64,000 nt of DNA from Acidobacteriota bacterium (GTDB lineage: Bacteria > Acidobacteriota > UBA6911 > RPQK01 > DATIPO01), in the NCBI GenBank assembly GCA_035471785.1, contig DATIPQ010000038.1:88938-152937 (forward strand). The letters are read 5' to 3'. Of the stretch, positions 54,073 through 63,360 are shown in pieces. Position 1 is the first letter of the stretch; each line of letters begins with the position of its first letter. A program made the position numbers and the translations under genes. The notes under the pieces are model-generated. The model ran no database searches. It saw only the letters and a list, made by a program, of their open reading frames with translations, and was not told the DNA's origin.

Positions 54073-54411
54073 ATGGCCTCATTCCTGATTGCGGTACTGA
54101 CCATGGGCTTGGCGGTATTTCTGGTAGCCCAGCTCCTGCCCGGGATCAAGGTCCGGAATTTCCCCACCGCCCTGCTGGTAGCGCTGGTGTTCGGCATCCT
54201 CAACGCCCTGCTGAAAAAGTTGCTGATCTTCCTCACCCTGCCCTTCGTGGTGCTTACCCTGGGGCTCTTCATCGTCGTCATCAACGCCTTTCTGCTTTGG
54301 ATCACGAGCCGTCTGATCAAGGGATTCGAGGTCGCGGGAATCGGCCCCCTCTTGTTGGGGACCCTGCTCATCTCCCTGATTGACCTGATTTTCCATTGGA
54401 TGATTTTCTGA
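54073..54411 (+). CDS. Four-helix membrane protein, phage-holin superfamily IV-like
   Basis: A 112-residue membrane protein with four hydrophobic helices: FLIAVLTMGLAVFLVAQLLPGIKVRNFPTALLVALVFGILNALLKKLLIFLTLPFVVLTLGLFIVVINAFLLWI. The LPGI segment and the NA-LL/LTLP-TLGL pattern identify the 4TM family found in most bacteria (YvlD-like). The holin name does not mean phage origin here. ATG 54073 is preferred (GGAGAA upstream); ATG 54055 is possible. Role unknown. Confidence 0.78.
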   Translation: MASFLIAVLTMGLAVFLVAQLLPGIKVRNFPTALLVALVFGILNALLKKLLIFLTLPFVVLTLGLFIVVINAFLLWITSRLIKGFEVAGIGPLLLGTLLISLIDLIFHWMIF

Positions 54412-54485
54412 ACCATTCCCGTCTAAAGCTGTTGTCCCCGCGCGGGCGGGGCTGTCTTTTGCATGGAAGGGGCAAGGAGTCGGGC

Positions 54486-55823
54486 GTGAGTCTCAAGAAG
54501 CTTTACAGCAGGGCGGGACGGCTGTTGTTGCTGCTGGCCATCTGTGCCGTCGTCACGGCGCAAACGGATGAACAACCGTTCCTCTTGCAGGAGGCCGTGC
54601 GGCGAGCGGCACAGGAGAGCCCCTCGGTTAAGGCGGCTCGCCACCGTTGGCAAGCGGCGCGTCAGGGAAAAACCATCGCCCTCTCCCTGCCTGACCCTCG
54701 CCTCAGCTACACCGACTTTCTGCGCAGCGTGGAAACTCGTACCGGTCCCCAGCGCTATAGCCTGGCCCTTTCCCAGAGCCTGCCCTTCCCCAGCAAGCTG
54801 ATCACCTCGGGCCGCATGGCCGAGCGGGAGGAGCAGATCGCCTACTTGAGTTATCAGGCGGCTATGCGCGACGCGGTTGCCCGGGCCAAGGAACTCTACT
54901 TCGAACTCTACTATATAGACAGGGCCCAGCAGGTCAGCCAAGCGGTTTTGGAGATCTACACCCGCTACGCTCAACTGGCGCTGGGGGGAGAGGAGGGCCA
55001 GGCGGTCCACCTGGCCGACCGCTTCCGGGCCGAGACTCAAGCGGCTCAGCTCGGGTACGACCTGATGCTGCTGCAAGAGATGCGCCGCAGCGAGGCCGAC
55101 CGGCTGCGGGCGGTGCTGGCCCTGGGCGCCGACCGTGCCCTGGGACCCACTCAACAGGTCCGTCCCCCTCTGCCCCTGGGGACGCCGGTCTCGCAACTGC
55201 AGGACGTGGCCGCGGCCTACAATCAGGAACTGAAAGCGGCCGGCCTCGAGGTGGAGCGGGCCCGCCTGGCCTCTTCCCTGGCCCGTCAGTCCTACATCCC
55301 CGACCTGACTTTCTCCGCCAACTACATCAATGTGGGTCCCGCCCTCAATCCCTCCACCCCCGACGCGGGTCGCGATCCTTTCGGGCTGGGAGTCGGCATT
55401 AGCATACCCCTGTGGTTTTGGAAGAACCGGGCTCACACCCGCCGAGCCAAAGAAGAGGAGATGGCGGCCCAAGCCGAACAGGAAGCGCGGCGCCTCAACT
55501 TGAGGGCCGAGGTGTCGCGGGCTTACTTCCAGCTTGTCAATGCGGCCCGCCTGACCCGGCTCTACAACGACACCTTGCTGCCCCAGGCCCGCCAGGCGCA
55601 GCAATCGGCCGAGCAGCTCTACCGAAGCGGACAAGCCCCGCTGGCCTCGCTGCTGGAAACCGCCGCCACCTACCACAATTTCGAGCTGGCCCAGCTTCGC
55701 GCCACTGCCGACTACTACCAGGCCGTGGCCCGTCTGGAGCGGCTGCTGGGAAGAGCCTTCCACCCTCAAGCGTCCAACTTGTCAGGGGCCGAGGGAGGAA
55801 ACGAGGCAAAGGACGAGAGATGA
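54486..55823 (+). CDS. TolC-family outer-membrane efflux protein, CusC/CzcC-type
   Basis: A 445-residue outer-membrane channel subunit with a signal peptide (LYSRAGRLLLLLAICAVVTAQ) and two OEP repeats: EAVRRAAQESPSVKAARHRW opens the first; VERARLASSLARQSYIPDLTFSANYINVG the second. RAYFQLVNAARLTRLY is the conserved helix. It would join the RND pump across the outer membrane. GTG 54486 has AAGGAG 6 bases upstream. The next gene overlaps it at ATGA. Confidence 0.85.
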   Translation: MSLKKLYSRAGRLLLLLAICAVVTAQTDEQPFLLQEAVRRAAQESPSVKAARHRWQAARQGKTIALSLPDPRLSYTDFLRSVETRTGPQRYSLALSQSLPFPSKLITSGRMAEREEQIAYLSYQAAMRDAVARAKELYFELYYIDRAQQVSQAVLEIYTRYAQLALGGEEGQAVHLADRFRAETQAAQLGYDLMLLQEMRRSEADRLRAVLALGADRALGPTQQVRPPLPLGTPVSQLQDVAAAYNQELKAAGLEVERARLASSLARQSYIPDLTFSANYINVGPALNPSTPDAGRDPFGLGVGISIPLWFWKNRAHTRRAKEEEMAAQAEQEARRLNLRAEVSRAYFQLVNAARLTRLYNDTLLPQARQAQQSAEQLYRSGQAPLASLLETAATYHNFELAQLRATADYYQAVARLERLLGRAFHPQASNLSGAEGGNEAKDER

Positions 55824-57421
55824 AAAGAACCTGCCTGATGGAGCGATTGCCCGCCGGTCTTCTGGCGGCATGCCTTCTCTGGGGGTCCGCCGCAGCGGCC
55901 GGGCAAGAAGCGGGCGAGTCTGACAAGGCGCCCTGGCTGAAGGAGCATCTGCGACAAGCGGCATTCTGGACGTCCTCCCCCTCGGATCAAGGATTTGAAG
56001 GGCAAAGAAGCAGCGCCCTGGAGGAACTGAGGAAGCAAACGGCGGCGTGGCGGGCCCGGCTTGAAGATCCGATGGCCGAGAGTCAGCTCCTGCAGGAGCT
56101 GGGGCAGGATGAGCTGGAAGGCGCCCGCAAACTTTCCGGGGACGAATCGAAGCTGGTCCAGACCCTCGAGCAGGGCCTGAGCCTGGAGGAGTTGCTGGCA
56201 CTGGCGGCGCTGCGCAACCCTTCGGTGAAGGCGACCGGCGAGAACGTCAAGGCAGCCTTGGAAGGACTCGATCAGGCCGCCTACCTGCAGGAATTGCTGG
56301 TGCGCTATCGGGCCTTCACGCGGGAACTCGACACCGTGGCGGGGATGCCCATGCAGCGTCCCGACATGAAACGCTTCTTCCCCGCCCCGGCGGCTCTGAC
56401 GCTGAAGAGCGTCATCGCCCAAGCCCGCATCGAGATGGCCCGCCTCGACTTCCAGGCCGCCTTGCGCCAGGCTGTCAACTCCATGGCACGGGCCTATTTC
56501 GAACTGCAATACATCGACAACGCCATCGAGGTGCTGCTGGAAAGCCGCGATCTCTTCCGCCGCATGGAACAGGTGGCCCTGGCTCAACTGCGGGTGGGCA
56601 AAGCCAGCCAAGCCGATGCCTTGCGTTCCCAGGCCCTGCTCGACATCCTCGATGCCGACCTGGAAAACCTGCGCGAGCAGCGCCTGAGTGCGCTTGCCCG
56701 GGCCAACGCGCTGCTCGACTTGCCGGTGGAGACGGCCTGGCGGCGTCCGGCCTCCCGCGACCTGGCAGATCCTGAGATGGACCTCGACCAGGCTCGCCGG
56801 CTTTTGCAGCGGCACAGTCAAAGGCTGCACAACCAGCAGCAGTTGGTGCGGATGAGAGAGGCTGCACTGCGCCTGGCCGAGTTGACGCTCTATCCTCTGC
56901 CCGCCACGGGAGCCAGCCGCCTCGACTTAGGACGGGGAGCCGAGGCCGGTCCGCTACGCTCGACGGCGGCGACTTTCTCCAACCGTCCCATGCTGGGACA
57001 GCGGGCCGCATCCTTCGCGACCCAGTCCGCCTACCTCGAGGAGCTGCGCCATCGCCTGGAGGCCGACAAAGAAACCCTGCAAGGCCTCGAGGCCTCCCTG
57101 GAGGCGGACGCCGGAGAGGCTCTCAGAGAGACCTCCCAGGCACGCCGCAGCCACCGGACTTACGCCGAATTAGTGGTTCCCAAGAGCCTGAGGGCCTTCA
57201 ATAGCATGCGCGGGCGCTACAATACGGCCAGCGCGGCTTTTATCGAGTACCTGGACGCCGGGCGCGCCTATCTGGAGGCATCGCTGCAGAGCGAGAAGGC
57301 CCGCCGCGACCACAACGAGGCGTTGACGCGGCTTCTCGACGTCCTGGGACTCGGCGCAACGCGTTTGTTGAAAGAAGGCGTGGCGGGTCCGCAACCCCAA
57401 CCCGGCCAAGCGCATCGGTGA
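55820..57421 (+). CDS. Second TolC-family-like protein
   Basis: A 533-residue secreted protein (signal LPAGLLAACLLWGSAAAAGQE). SLEELLALAALRNPSVKATGENVKAALEGLDQAAYLQELLVRY and ARAYFELQYIDNAIEVLLESRDLFRRMEQVALAQLRVGKASQADALRSQALLD are outer-membrane efflux helices. It differs from its neighbour: a polar N-terminal extension of about 100 residues and many charged coiled-coil stretches. Overlap ATGA with the first TolC gene and 19 bases to the adaptor gene place it in the same operon. A second channel or an accessory component is possible. Confidence 0.72.
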   Translation: MKRTCLMERLPAGLLAACLLWGSAAAAGQEAGESDKAPWLKEHLRQAAFWTSSPSDQGFEGQRSSALEELRKQTAAWRARLEDPMAESQLLQELGQDELEGARKLSGDESKLVQTLEQGLSLEELLALAALRNPSVKATGENVKAALEGLDQAAYLQELLVRYRAFTRELDTVAGMPMQRPDMKRFFPAPAALTLKSVIAQARIEMARLDFQAALRQAVNSMARAYFELQYIDNAIEVLLESRDLFRRMEQVALAQLRVGKASQADALRSQALLDILDADLENLREQRLSALARANALLDLPVETAWRRPASRDLADPEMDLDQARRLLQRHSQRLHNQQQLVRMREAALRLAELTLYPLPATGASRLDLGRGAEAGPLRSTAATFSNRPMLGQRAASFATQSAYLEELRHRLEADKETLQGLEASLEADAGEALRETSQARRSHRTYAELVVPKSLRAFNSMRGRYNTASAAFIEYLDAGRAYLEASLQSEKARRDHNEALTRLLDVLGLGATRLLKEGVAGPQPQPGQAHR

Positions 57422-57440
57422 GCCCGAGGAAGGGCGTATT

Positions 57441-59378
57441 ATGAGTTTTTTGCGAAGATTAATCGAAAAGAGGCCCTGGCTGCTGATCGTGGCCCTGCTG
57501 GCGGCCTTCCTGGCCGGCTTGCAGTTGGGAGGCCCGCGCCCAGCTTCGGGAGATCAGGAAGTGCACGACCACGGGCAGGTGGAGGAGTGGACTTGCTCGA
57601 TGCATCCCAACATCCGCCAGCCTGGGCCGGGCAAGTGCCCCATCTGCGCCATGGATCTGATTCCGGTGTCTCAGGGCGGCGCCGATCTCGATCCCAACCG
57701 TCTGCAGATGACGGAAACGGCCAAGCGGCTGGCGGAAATCGAAACCGTCCCGGCCCAGCGCCGCTTCGCATCCAACACCTTGCGCCTGAAGGGCCAGGTG
57801 ACCTACGACGAAACCCTGCTGGAGACGTTGACGGCATGGGTGCCGGGACGCCTGGACGAACTCTACGTCGACTACGTGGGCATTCGAGTCGACAAGGGCC
57901 AGCACCTGGCCCAGATGTACAGTCCCGAGATCTACGTGGCCGAGAAGGAACTGCAGGAAGCCGCACTGGCGGTCGAAGAGGCCCAGGAAGGCCAAAGCCC
58001 GCGAGCACAGCAATCGGCCCGGGAAATTCTTGAGGCTACCCGCGACAAGCTGCGGCTGTGGGGCGTTCCCGAGTCGGTCATTCGCGGCATCGCCCGGGGC
58101 GCCAAGCCCAGCGACCGCATCGACATCGTCTCGCCCGTGGGGGGAATCGTGGTCAAGAAGATGATCAGCGCCGGAGAATATGTCCAGACCGGCACCCCGC
58201 TTTACTCCATCGCCAAACTCGACGAGGTGTGGGTGGCGCTGGAGGCCTACGAGTCAGACCTGCCCTGGCTGCGCTTCGGACAGAAGGTTCAGGTGCGCGT
58301 CCCCTCCCTGCCGGGCGAAACGGTGGAAGGCACCATTTCTCTCATCGATCCCGTGATCGATCCCCAAACCCGTACCGTCCGCGTCCGCGTCGACGTGCCC
58401 AATCCCCAGCAAAAGCTCAAGCCCGGCATGTTGGCGACAGGAGTCGTGGAATCGCGGTTGGCGGCCAACGGGCGGGTCATGGAGTCCGACCTGCTGGGCA
58501 AGTGGATCTCCCCCATGCATCCCGAGATCGTCAAGGACCGGCCGGGGACCTGCGACATTTGCGGCATGCCGTTGGTGCCCGCCGAAGAGTTGGGATTCGC
58601 CGCGGCCGCCGATGAGGAGCCGCCGCTGGTCATTCCCGCCACCGCGCTTCTTTTCACCGGAACCCGCTCCGTCGTCTACGTGGAAGTGCCGGGACAGGGC
58701 AAGCCCACATACGAACTGCGCGAAGTGGAGGTAGGCGCCCGCGCGGGCGACGAATACATCGTGCTGGAAGGCCTGTCGCCCGGAGAACGGGTAGTCACCC
58801 ACGGCAATTTCAAGATCGACAGCGCCATGCAGTTGCAGGCCCGCCCCAGCATGATGTCACGTCCCGGAGAGGGTGAAGCGGGTTCGACGCCGCTGGCCGC
58901 GCCCCAGCCCTTCCTGGCTGGCTTCGACCGGCTGCTGGAGGCCTACCTGCAATTGCAGACGGCCCTTTCCGCCGACGATTGGCCGTCGGCGCGGGCTGCC
59001 GTCGAAGGCATTACGAACTCGTGGCAGGAGCTGGAGGCCGAAGCCCTGAGGCTGGAGCCGGACCAGAGGGACTTCTGGACGATGCAAGCCATGCAGCTCA
59101 AGTCAGATCTGGAGGAATTAAGGAGGGCCGACGACCTTGCTTCCATTCGACTTCCCTTCTCCGATTTCAGCCTGCGGCTGCTGAGGCTGGTCGACCGTTT
59201 CGGGCACGGACTCGACAAATCACTGCTGCAAGTCCACTGCCCGATGGCGTTTTCGAACCGGGGCGCCGATTGGATTCAAGCGGGAGATGACGTGGCCAAT
59301 CCTTACTTCGGACAGGAAATGCCCAACTGCGGCAGCGTGGGGCAGACCATCGCCTCCCGTCCAGCCGCCGCGCGCTAG
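57441..59378 (+). CDS. RND periplasmic adaptor with two HMBD domains and DUF3347
   Basis: A 645-residue CusB/CzcB-like adaptor. After a membrane anchor (LLIVALLAAFLAGLQLG) comes a heavy-metal-binding segment WTCSMHPNIRQPGPGKCPICAMDLIPV. The adaptor hairpin and barrel domains follow (IDIVSPVGGIVVKKMISAGEYVQTGTPLYSIA). A second metal-binding segment is ISPMHPEIVKDRPGTCDICGMPLVPAEE. The C-terminal 150 residues end with HCPMAFSNRGADWIQ and NPYFGQEMPNCG, the DUF3347 pattern. It carries metal ions, probably Cu or Ag, to the pump. The stop is followed at once by the pump gene. Confidence 0.88.
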   Translation: MSFLRRLIEKRPWLLIVALLAAFLAGLQLGGPRPASGDQEVHDHGQVEEWTCSMHPNIRQPGPGKCPICAMDLIPVSQGGADLDPNRLQMTETAKRLAEIETVPAQRRFASNTLRLKGQVTYDETLLETLTAWVPGRLDELYVDYVGIRVDKGQHLAQMYSPEIYVAEKELQEAALAVEEAQEGQSPRAQQSAREILEATRDKLRLWGVPESVIRGIARGAKPSDRIDIVSPVGGIVVKKMISAGEYVQTGTPLYSIAKLDEVWVALEAYESDLPWLRFGQKVQVRVPSLPGETVEGTISLIDPVIDPQTRTVRVRVDVPNPQQKLKPGMLATGVVESRLAANGRVMESDLLGKWISPMHPEIVKDRPGTCDICGMPLVPAEELGFAAAADEEPPLVIPATALLFTGTRSVVYVEVPGQGKPTYELREVEVGARAGDEYIVLEGLSPGERVVTHGNFKIDSAMQLQARPSMMSRPGEGEAGSTPLAAPQPFLAGFDRLLEAYLQLQTALSADDWPSARAAVEGITNSWQELEAEALRLEPDQRDFWTMQAMQLKSDLEELRRADDLASIRLPFSDFSLRLLRLVDRFGHGLDKSLLQVHCPMAFSNRGADWIQAGDDVANPYFGQEMPNCGSVGQTIASRPAAAR

Positions 59379-62300
59379 GTGTCCATGAACCTTCTTGACC
59401 GCATCATTCGCTTCTGTTTGACCCAGAAGCTGATTGTCGTCCTGCTGCTGATCGTCCTTCTGGGGGGAGGCCTCTATACGGCCCCCTTCGACTGGCGGAT
59501 CGGGGGGTTCCCGCGCGACCCGGTGCCGGTGGACGCCATTCCCGACATCGGAGAGAACCAGCAGATCGTCTTCACCCCATGGGAAGGCCGCTCGCCGCAG
59601 GACGTGGAAGACCAGATCACCTATCCGCTGACCGTGGCGCTGTTGGGCCTTCCAGGGGTCAAGAACATCCGCAGCTATTCCTTTTTCGGGTTCTCCTCCA
59701 TCTACGTCATCTTTCGCGAAGACATCGAGTTTTACTGGTCGCGCTCGCGCCTGCTTGAAAAGCTCTCCTCGCTCCCGCCGGAAACCCTCCCCGAGGGCAT
59801 CCGTCCCCAACTGGGGCCCGACGCCACCGCACTGGGACAGGTCTTCATGTACACGCTGGAAGGACGGGACGCCCAGGGCCGTCCCACGGGCGGATGGGAC
59901 CTGCACGAGCTGCGCAGCATTCAGGACTACACCGTCCGCTACGCGCTGATGGCGGCTGACGGAGTGGCCGAGGTGGCTTCGGTAGGCGGCTTTGTGCAGG
60001 AGTATCAGATCGATGTCGATCCCGAGGCCATGCGGGCCGCCGGAGTAACGCTGCCTCAGGTGTTTTCGGGGGTGCGGTCCTCCAACATCGACGTAGGGGC
60101 ACGCACTATCGAGGTCAACCGCACCGAATACGTCATCCGCGGATTGGGCTTTATCGAAGACATCGACGACATCCGCGAGACGGTGATCGCCGTGCGCCGC
60201 GGCAACATCCCCATCCGCGTGCGGGACGTGGCCAAGGTCCAGCTCGGGCCCGCGCTGCGCCGCGGAATGCTGGACAAGGGCGGCAGCGAGGTGGTGGGGG
60301 GCATCGTAGCCGTCCGCTACGGGGAGAATCCGCTGGCCACCATCGCCAACATCAAGGAGCGCATCGGCGAACTCTCCCTGCCCCGCAAGACGCTGGCTGA
60401 CGGAACCGTGTCCCAGGTCACCGTGGTCCCCTTCTACGACCGTACCGGACTCATCTACGAGACCCTGGGAACCCTGGAGGAGGCACTCAGCCACGAAATT
60501 CTCATCACCCTGATCGTAGTGCTGGTCATGGTGGCCCACCTGCGCAGCGGACTGCTCATCTCGGCCCTGCTTCCGGCCGGGGTGGTGGTCAGCTTCATCT
60601 TCATGAAAACCGCGGGCGTGGACGCCAACATCGTGGCCCTCTCGGGCATCGCCATCGCCATCGGCACCATGGTCGACATGGGCATCGTGCTGAGCGAGAA
60701 CATCCTGCGCCATATCGATGAATCGTCCCCCGAGGAGAGCCGTTTGCAGGTCGTCTTCCGGGGTGCCAGCGAAGTTGCCGGAGCCGTACTGACCTCGGTG
60801 GCCACCACCATCGTCAGCTTTTTGCCCGTCTTCAGCCTGACAGCCGCCGAAGGCAAGCTCTTCAAGCCGCTGGCCTGGACCAAGACGTTTGCCCTGGCAG
60901 CCGCCTTCATTCTCTCGCTGGCAGTGATTCCGCCGGCTGCCCATTTCCTCTTCCGCCGCCGCGCCCGGCAAGCCGGAGACGAAGACGCGCGACCCACCTC
61001 CCAGGGCTCCATACCGGCTCGGGTACGCTCCCTCGTCCGGCGCATCCCCGGCGGCGCCAACACCCTGGTGCTGGTCCTGGCGGGAATCGTCCTGGCCGGA
61101 AGCTGGCTGCCCCTCGGGATCGGCACCGGACTGATCCTCAACCTCCTCTTCGTGGCCTTGCTGGTTGGGGCGCTACTTTACGGATTCCGGCGCTTTCAGC
61201 ACGCCTATCCCGATCTCCTCAAATGGTGCCTCGACAACAAGAGCCGCTTTCTGGCCGCTCCTTCGGCGCTGATGCTGCTGGGTTTCTTGATCTGGATGGG
61301 CTATTCATCGGTTTTCTTTTTCATTCCCCAGGGTCTGCGCACTCTAGGGCCTCTTGCCTACCTGCAGCAGGCTTTCCCCGGACTGGGCCGCGAGTTCATG
61401 CCCTCCCTCGACGAGGGTTCTTTTCTCTACATGCCCACCACCATGCCCCACGCCTCCATCGGAGAAGCCATCGACGTGGTGCATAAGCTGGACATGGCCA
61501 TCGCCTCCATCCCCGAAGTGGAGCTGGCGGTGGGCAAGGTCGGACGAGCCCAGTCGCCTCTCGATCCGGCGCCCATCTCGATGATCGAGACGGTGGTCAA
61601 CTACAAACCCGAATACAAGCGCGACCAGCGCGGAGAACTGATGCGTTTCCGCTACGACTGGTGGCAAGAGGAGTTCGTTCGCGACCAGCAGGGCGAACTG
61701 ATCCCCGATTCAGGAGGGCGCCCCTACCGCAACTGGCGTCCTCACATCCAGTCGCCGGACGACATTTGGGACGAAATCGTGGCCCGCACCCAGTTGCCCG
61801 GCACCACCTCGGCGCCCCACCTTCAGCCCATCGCCGCCCGCATCGTAATGCTGCAGAGCGGCATGCGGGCACCCATGGGAGTCAAGGTCAAAGGCCCCGA
61901 CCTGGCCAGCATCGAGGCCGTCAGCCTGCAAATCGAGCGCTTCCTCAAACAGGTGCCTTCCATCAAGCCCGACACCGTCATCGCCGACCGCATCGTGGGC
62001 AAGCCCTATCTGGAGATTGACATCGACCGGCGCGCCACCGCCCGCTACGGAATCAGCATCCAGCAAGTGCAGGACGTCATCGAGGTTGCCATCGGCGGAC
62101 GGCGCATCACCACCACGGTAGAAGGCCGCGAGCGCTATCCGGTGCGCGTGCGCTATCTGCGCGAACTGCGCGACGAGATCGAATCGTTGGGACAGATCCT
62201 GGTGCCCACCGCCGAAGGGGCCCAAATCCCCTTGCGCGAACTGACCGAGATCCGCTACGTGCGAGGTCCTCAGTCCATCAAGAGCGAGGACGCCGAACTG

Positions 62301-63110
62301 GTCGGCTACGTGCTCTTCGACAAGGTCGCGAACCGGGCCGAGGTGGACGTGGTCGAGGAGGCCCGCGCCTACCTCGACCGGCGCATCGAGGTGTTCGAGG
62401 AGGCTTATGCCGAGTTAGCCGCGCGCCTGGGCCGCCAGCCCCTCCCCGAAGAGACGCAGGCGCTTGCGGGACTCAACTTGCGGGGCTGCCGGCGTCCCAT
62501 CTTCGCGGGAAGCTACGAAAACCAGGTGCGGGCCCGCCAGACCTTGAGCGTGGTCATTCCGCTGGCCCTGCTCATCATCCTGCTCATCCTCCACCTGCAG
62601 TTCCGCTCCCTGCCCACCACCCTGATGGTCTTTGCCGGCGTGGCGGTGGCGGCTTCGGGCGGATTCCTCATGATCTGGCTCTACAACATCCCCTGGTTCC
62701 TCGACATCGACATCCTGGGAACCAACCTGCGCCAGCTCTTCGGAATTCAGCAGATCAACCTGAGCGTGGCCGTGTGGGTGGGCTTTATCGCTCTCTTCGG
62801 AATCGCAACCGACGACGGTGTGATCATGGCCACCTATCTCAAGCAGAGTTTTGAGCGCAACAGTCCCGGCAGCGCGGCCGAAATCCGGGCGGCTGTGCTG
62901 GAAGCCGGAAAGAGGCGCGTGCGTCCCTGCCTGATGACCACCGCCACCACCCTGCTGGCCCTGATCCCCGTCCTCACCGCTACCGGCAAGGGTTCCGACA
63001 TCATGGTCCCCATGGCCATCCCCGTCTTCGGAGGCATGACGGTAGCCCTGCTCACCATGTTCGTCGTCCCCACCCTCTACTGCGCCTGGCAAGAACACCG
63101 CCGGTCCTAA
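59379..63110 (+). CDS. Heavy-metal efflux RND pump, CusA/CzcA family
   Basis: A 1243-residue inner-membrane proton/metal antiporter. Seen: VDAIPDIGENQQIVFTPWEGRSPQDVEDQITYPL, the family N-terminal pattern; IAIAIGTMVDMGIVLSENI on helix 4 with the proton-relay Asp; and FIALFGIATDDGVIMATYLKQSF near the C-terminus. It is longer than usual (about 1050) because of extra helices around residues 520-650. With the adaptor and TolC genes upstream it completes a metal-efflux system; copper or silver is likely from the CxM/HMBD motifs nearby (inference). GTG 59379 directly follows the adaptor stop; ATG 59385 is the alternative. Confidence 0.9.
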   Translation: MSMNLLDRIIRFCLTQKLIVVLLLIVLLGGGLYTAPFDWRIGGFPRDPVPVDAIPDIGENQQIVFTPWEGRSPQDVEDQITYPLTVALLGLPGVKNIRSYSFFGFSSIYVIFREDIEFYWSRSRLLEKLSSLPPETLPEGIRPQLGPDATALGQVFMYTLEGRDAQGRPTGGWDLHELRSIQDYTVRYALMAADGVAEVASVGGFVQEYQIDVDPEAMRAAGVTLPQVFSGVRSSNIDVGARTIEVNRTEYVIRGLGFIEDIDDIRETVIAVRRGNIPIRVRDVAKVQLGPALRRGMLDKGGSEVVGGIVAVRYGENPLATIANIKERIGELSLPRKTLADGTVSQVTVVPFYDRTGLIYETLGTLEEALSHEILITLIVVLVMVAHLRSGLLISALLPAGVVVSFIFMKTAGVDANIVALSGIAIAIGTMVDMGIVLSENILRHIDESSPEESRLQVVFRGASEVAGAVLTSVATTIVSFLPVFSLTAAEGKLFKPLAWTKTFALAAAFILSLAVIPPAAHFLFRRRARQAGDEDARPTSQGSIPARVRSLVRRIPGGANTLVLVLAGIVLAGSWLPLGIGTGLILNLLFVALLVGALLYGFRRFQHAYPDLLKWCLDNKSRFLAAPSALMLLGFLIWMGYSSVFFFIPQGLRTLGPLAYLQQAFPGLGREFMPSLDEGSFLYMPTTMPHASIGEAIDVVHKLDMAIASIPEVELAVGKVGRAQSPLDPAPISMIETVVNYKPEYKRDQRGELMRFRYDWWQEEFVRDQQGELIPDSGGRPYRNWRPHIQSPDDIWDEIVARTQLPGTTSAPHLQPIAARIVMLQSGMRAPMGVKVKGPDLASIEAVSLQIERFLKQVPSIKPDTVIADRIVGKPYLEIDIDRRATARYGISIQQVQDVIEVAIGGRRITTTVEGRERYPVRVRYLRELRDEIESLGQILVPTAEGAQIPLRELTEIRYVRGPQSIKSEDAELVGYVLFDKVANRAEVDVVEEARAYLDRRIEVFEEAYAELAARLGRQPLPEETQALAGLNLRGCRRPIFAGSYENQVRARQTLSVVIPLALLIILLILHLQFRSLPTTLMVFAGVAVAASGGFLMIWLYNIPWFLDIDILGTNLRQLFGIQQINLSVAVWVGFIALFGIATDDGVIMATYLKQSFERNSPGSAAEIRAAVLEAGKRRVRPCLMTTATTLLALIPVLTATGKGSDIMVPMAIPVFGGMTVALLTMFVVPTLYCAWQEHRRS

Positions 63111-63360
63111 CTCTCCGTAAGGATTTGCCGGCCTGCTTTCGATGCCGGCCGGCTTAAACGCATTAAGTGGTATGGCCATAAAAATGGCGTGTTTTTGCTA
63201 TTGAGGTGAGAATCCCACTGGATAGGCGACAGAAATACCCCCACAGTGAAGATGCCGTGATGGGGCAAAGCCCCGAGAAACACTGAACGTGCTCAACCTT
63301 TCCTTAACAAGCCCCACAGCATTTAGGCGATGCTGGACCTTGATCTCGGACGATGTCAAC
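63111..63360 (+). other. Structured intergenic region between pump and sigma genes
   Basis: About 250 bases with no credible gene. It contains a GCCGGCC/GGCCGGC stem near 63129-63153, a GCCAT/ATGGC stem followed by GTGTTTTTG near 63175-63197 (possible pump-operon terminator), and a segment with GGTGAGAATCCCAC and a GGGGC/GCCCC tetra-stem near 63265-63275. No riboswitch class could be assigned. Confidence 0.4.

Noticed and set aside
54073-54411. Prophage indicated by a holin-like protein
   Set aside because: The 4TM family is chromosomal in most bacteria and no other phage gene is nearby.
59220-60971. 583-codon open frame on the minus strand
   Set aside because: Antisense to the adaptor and RND pump genes, with low-complexity His/Gly/Asp composition typical of GC-rich shadow frames.
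63200-63300. Cobalamin riboswitch
   Set aside because: Only two short similar strings; no B12-box and no B12-related gene downstream.
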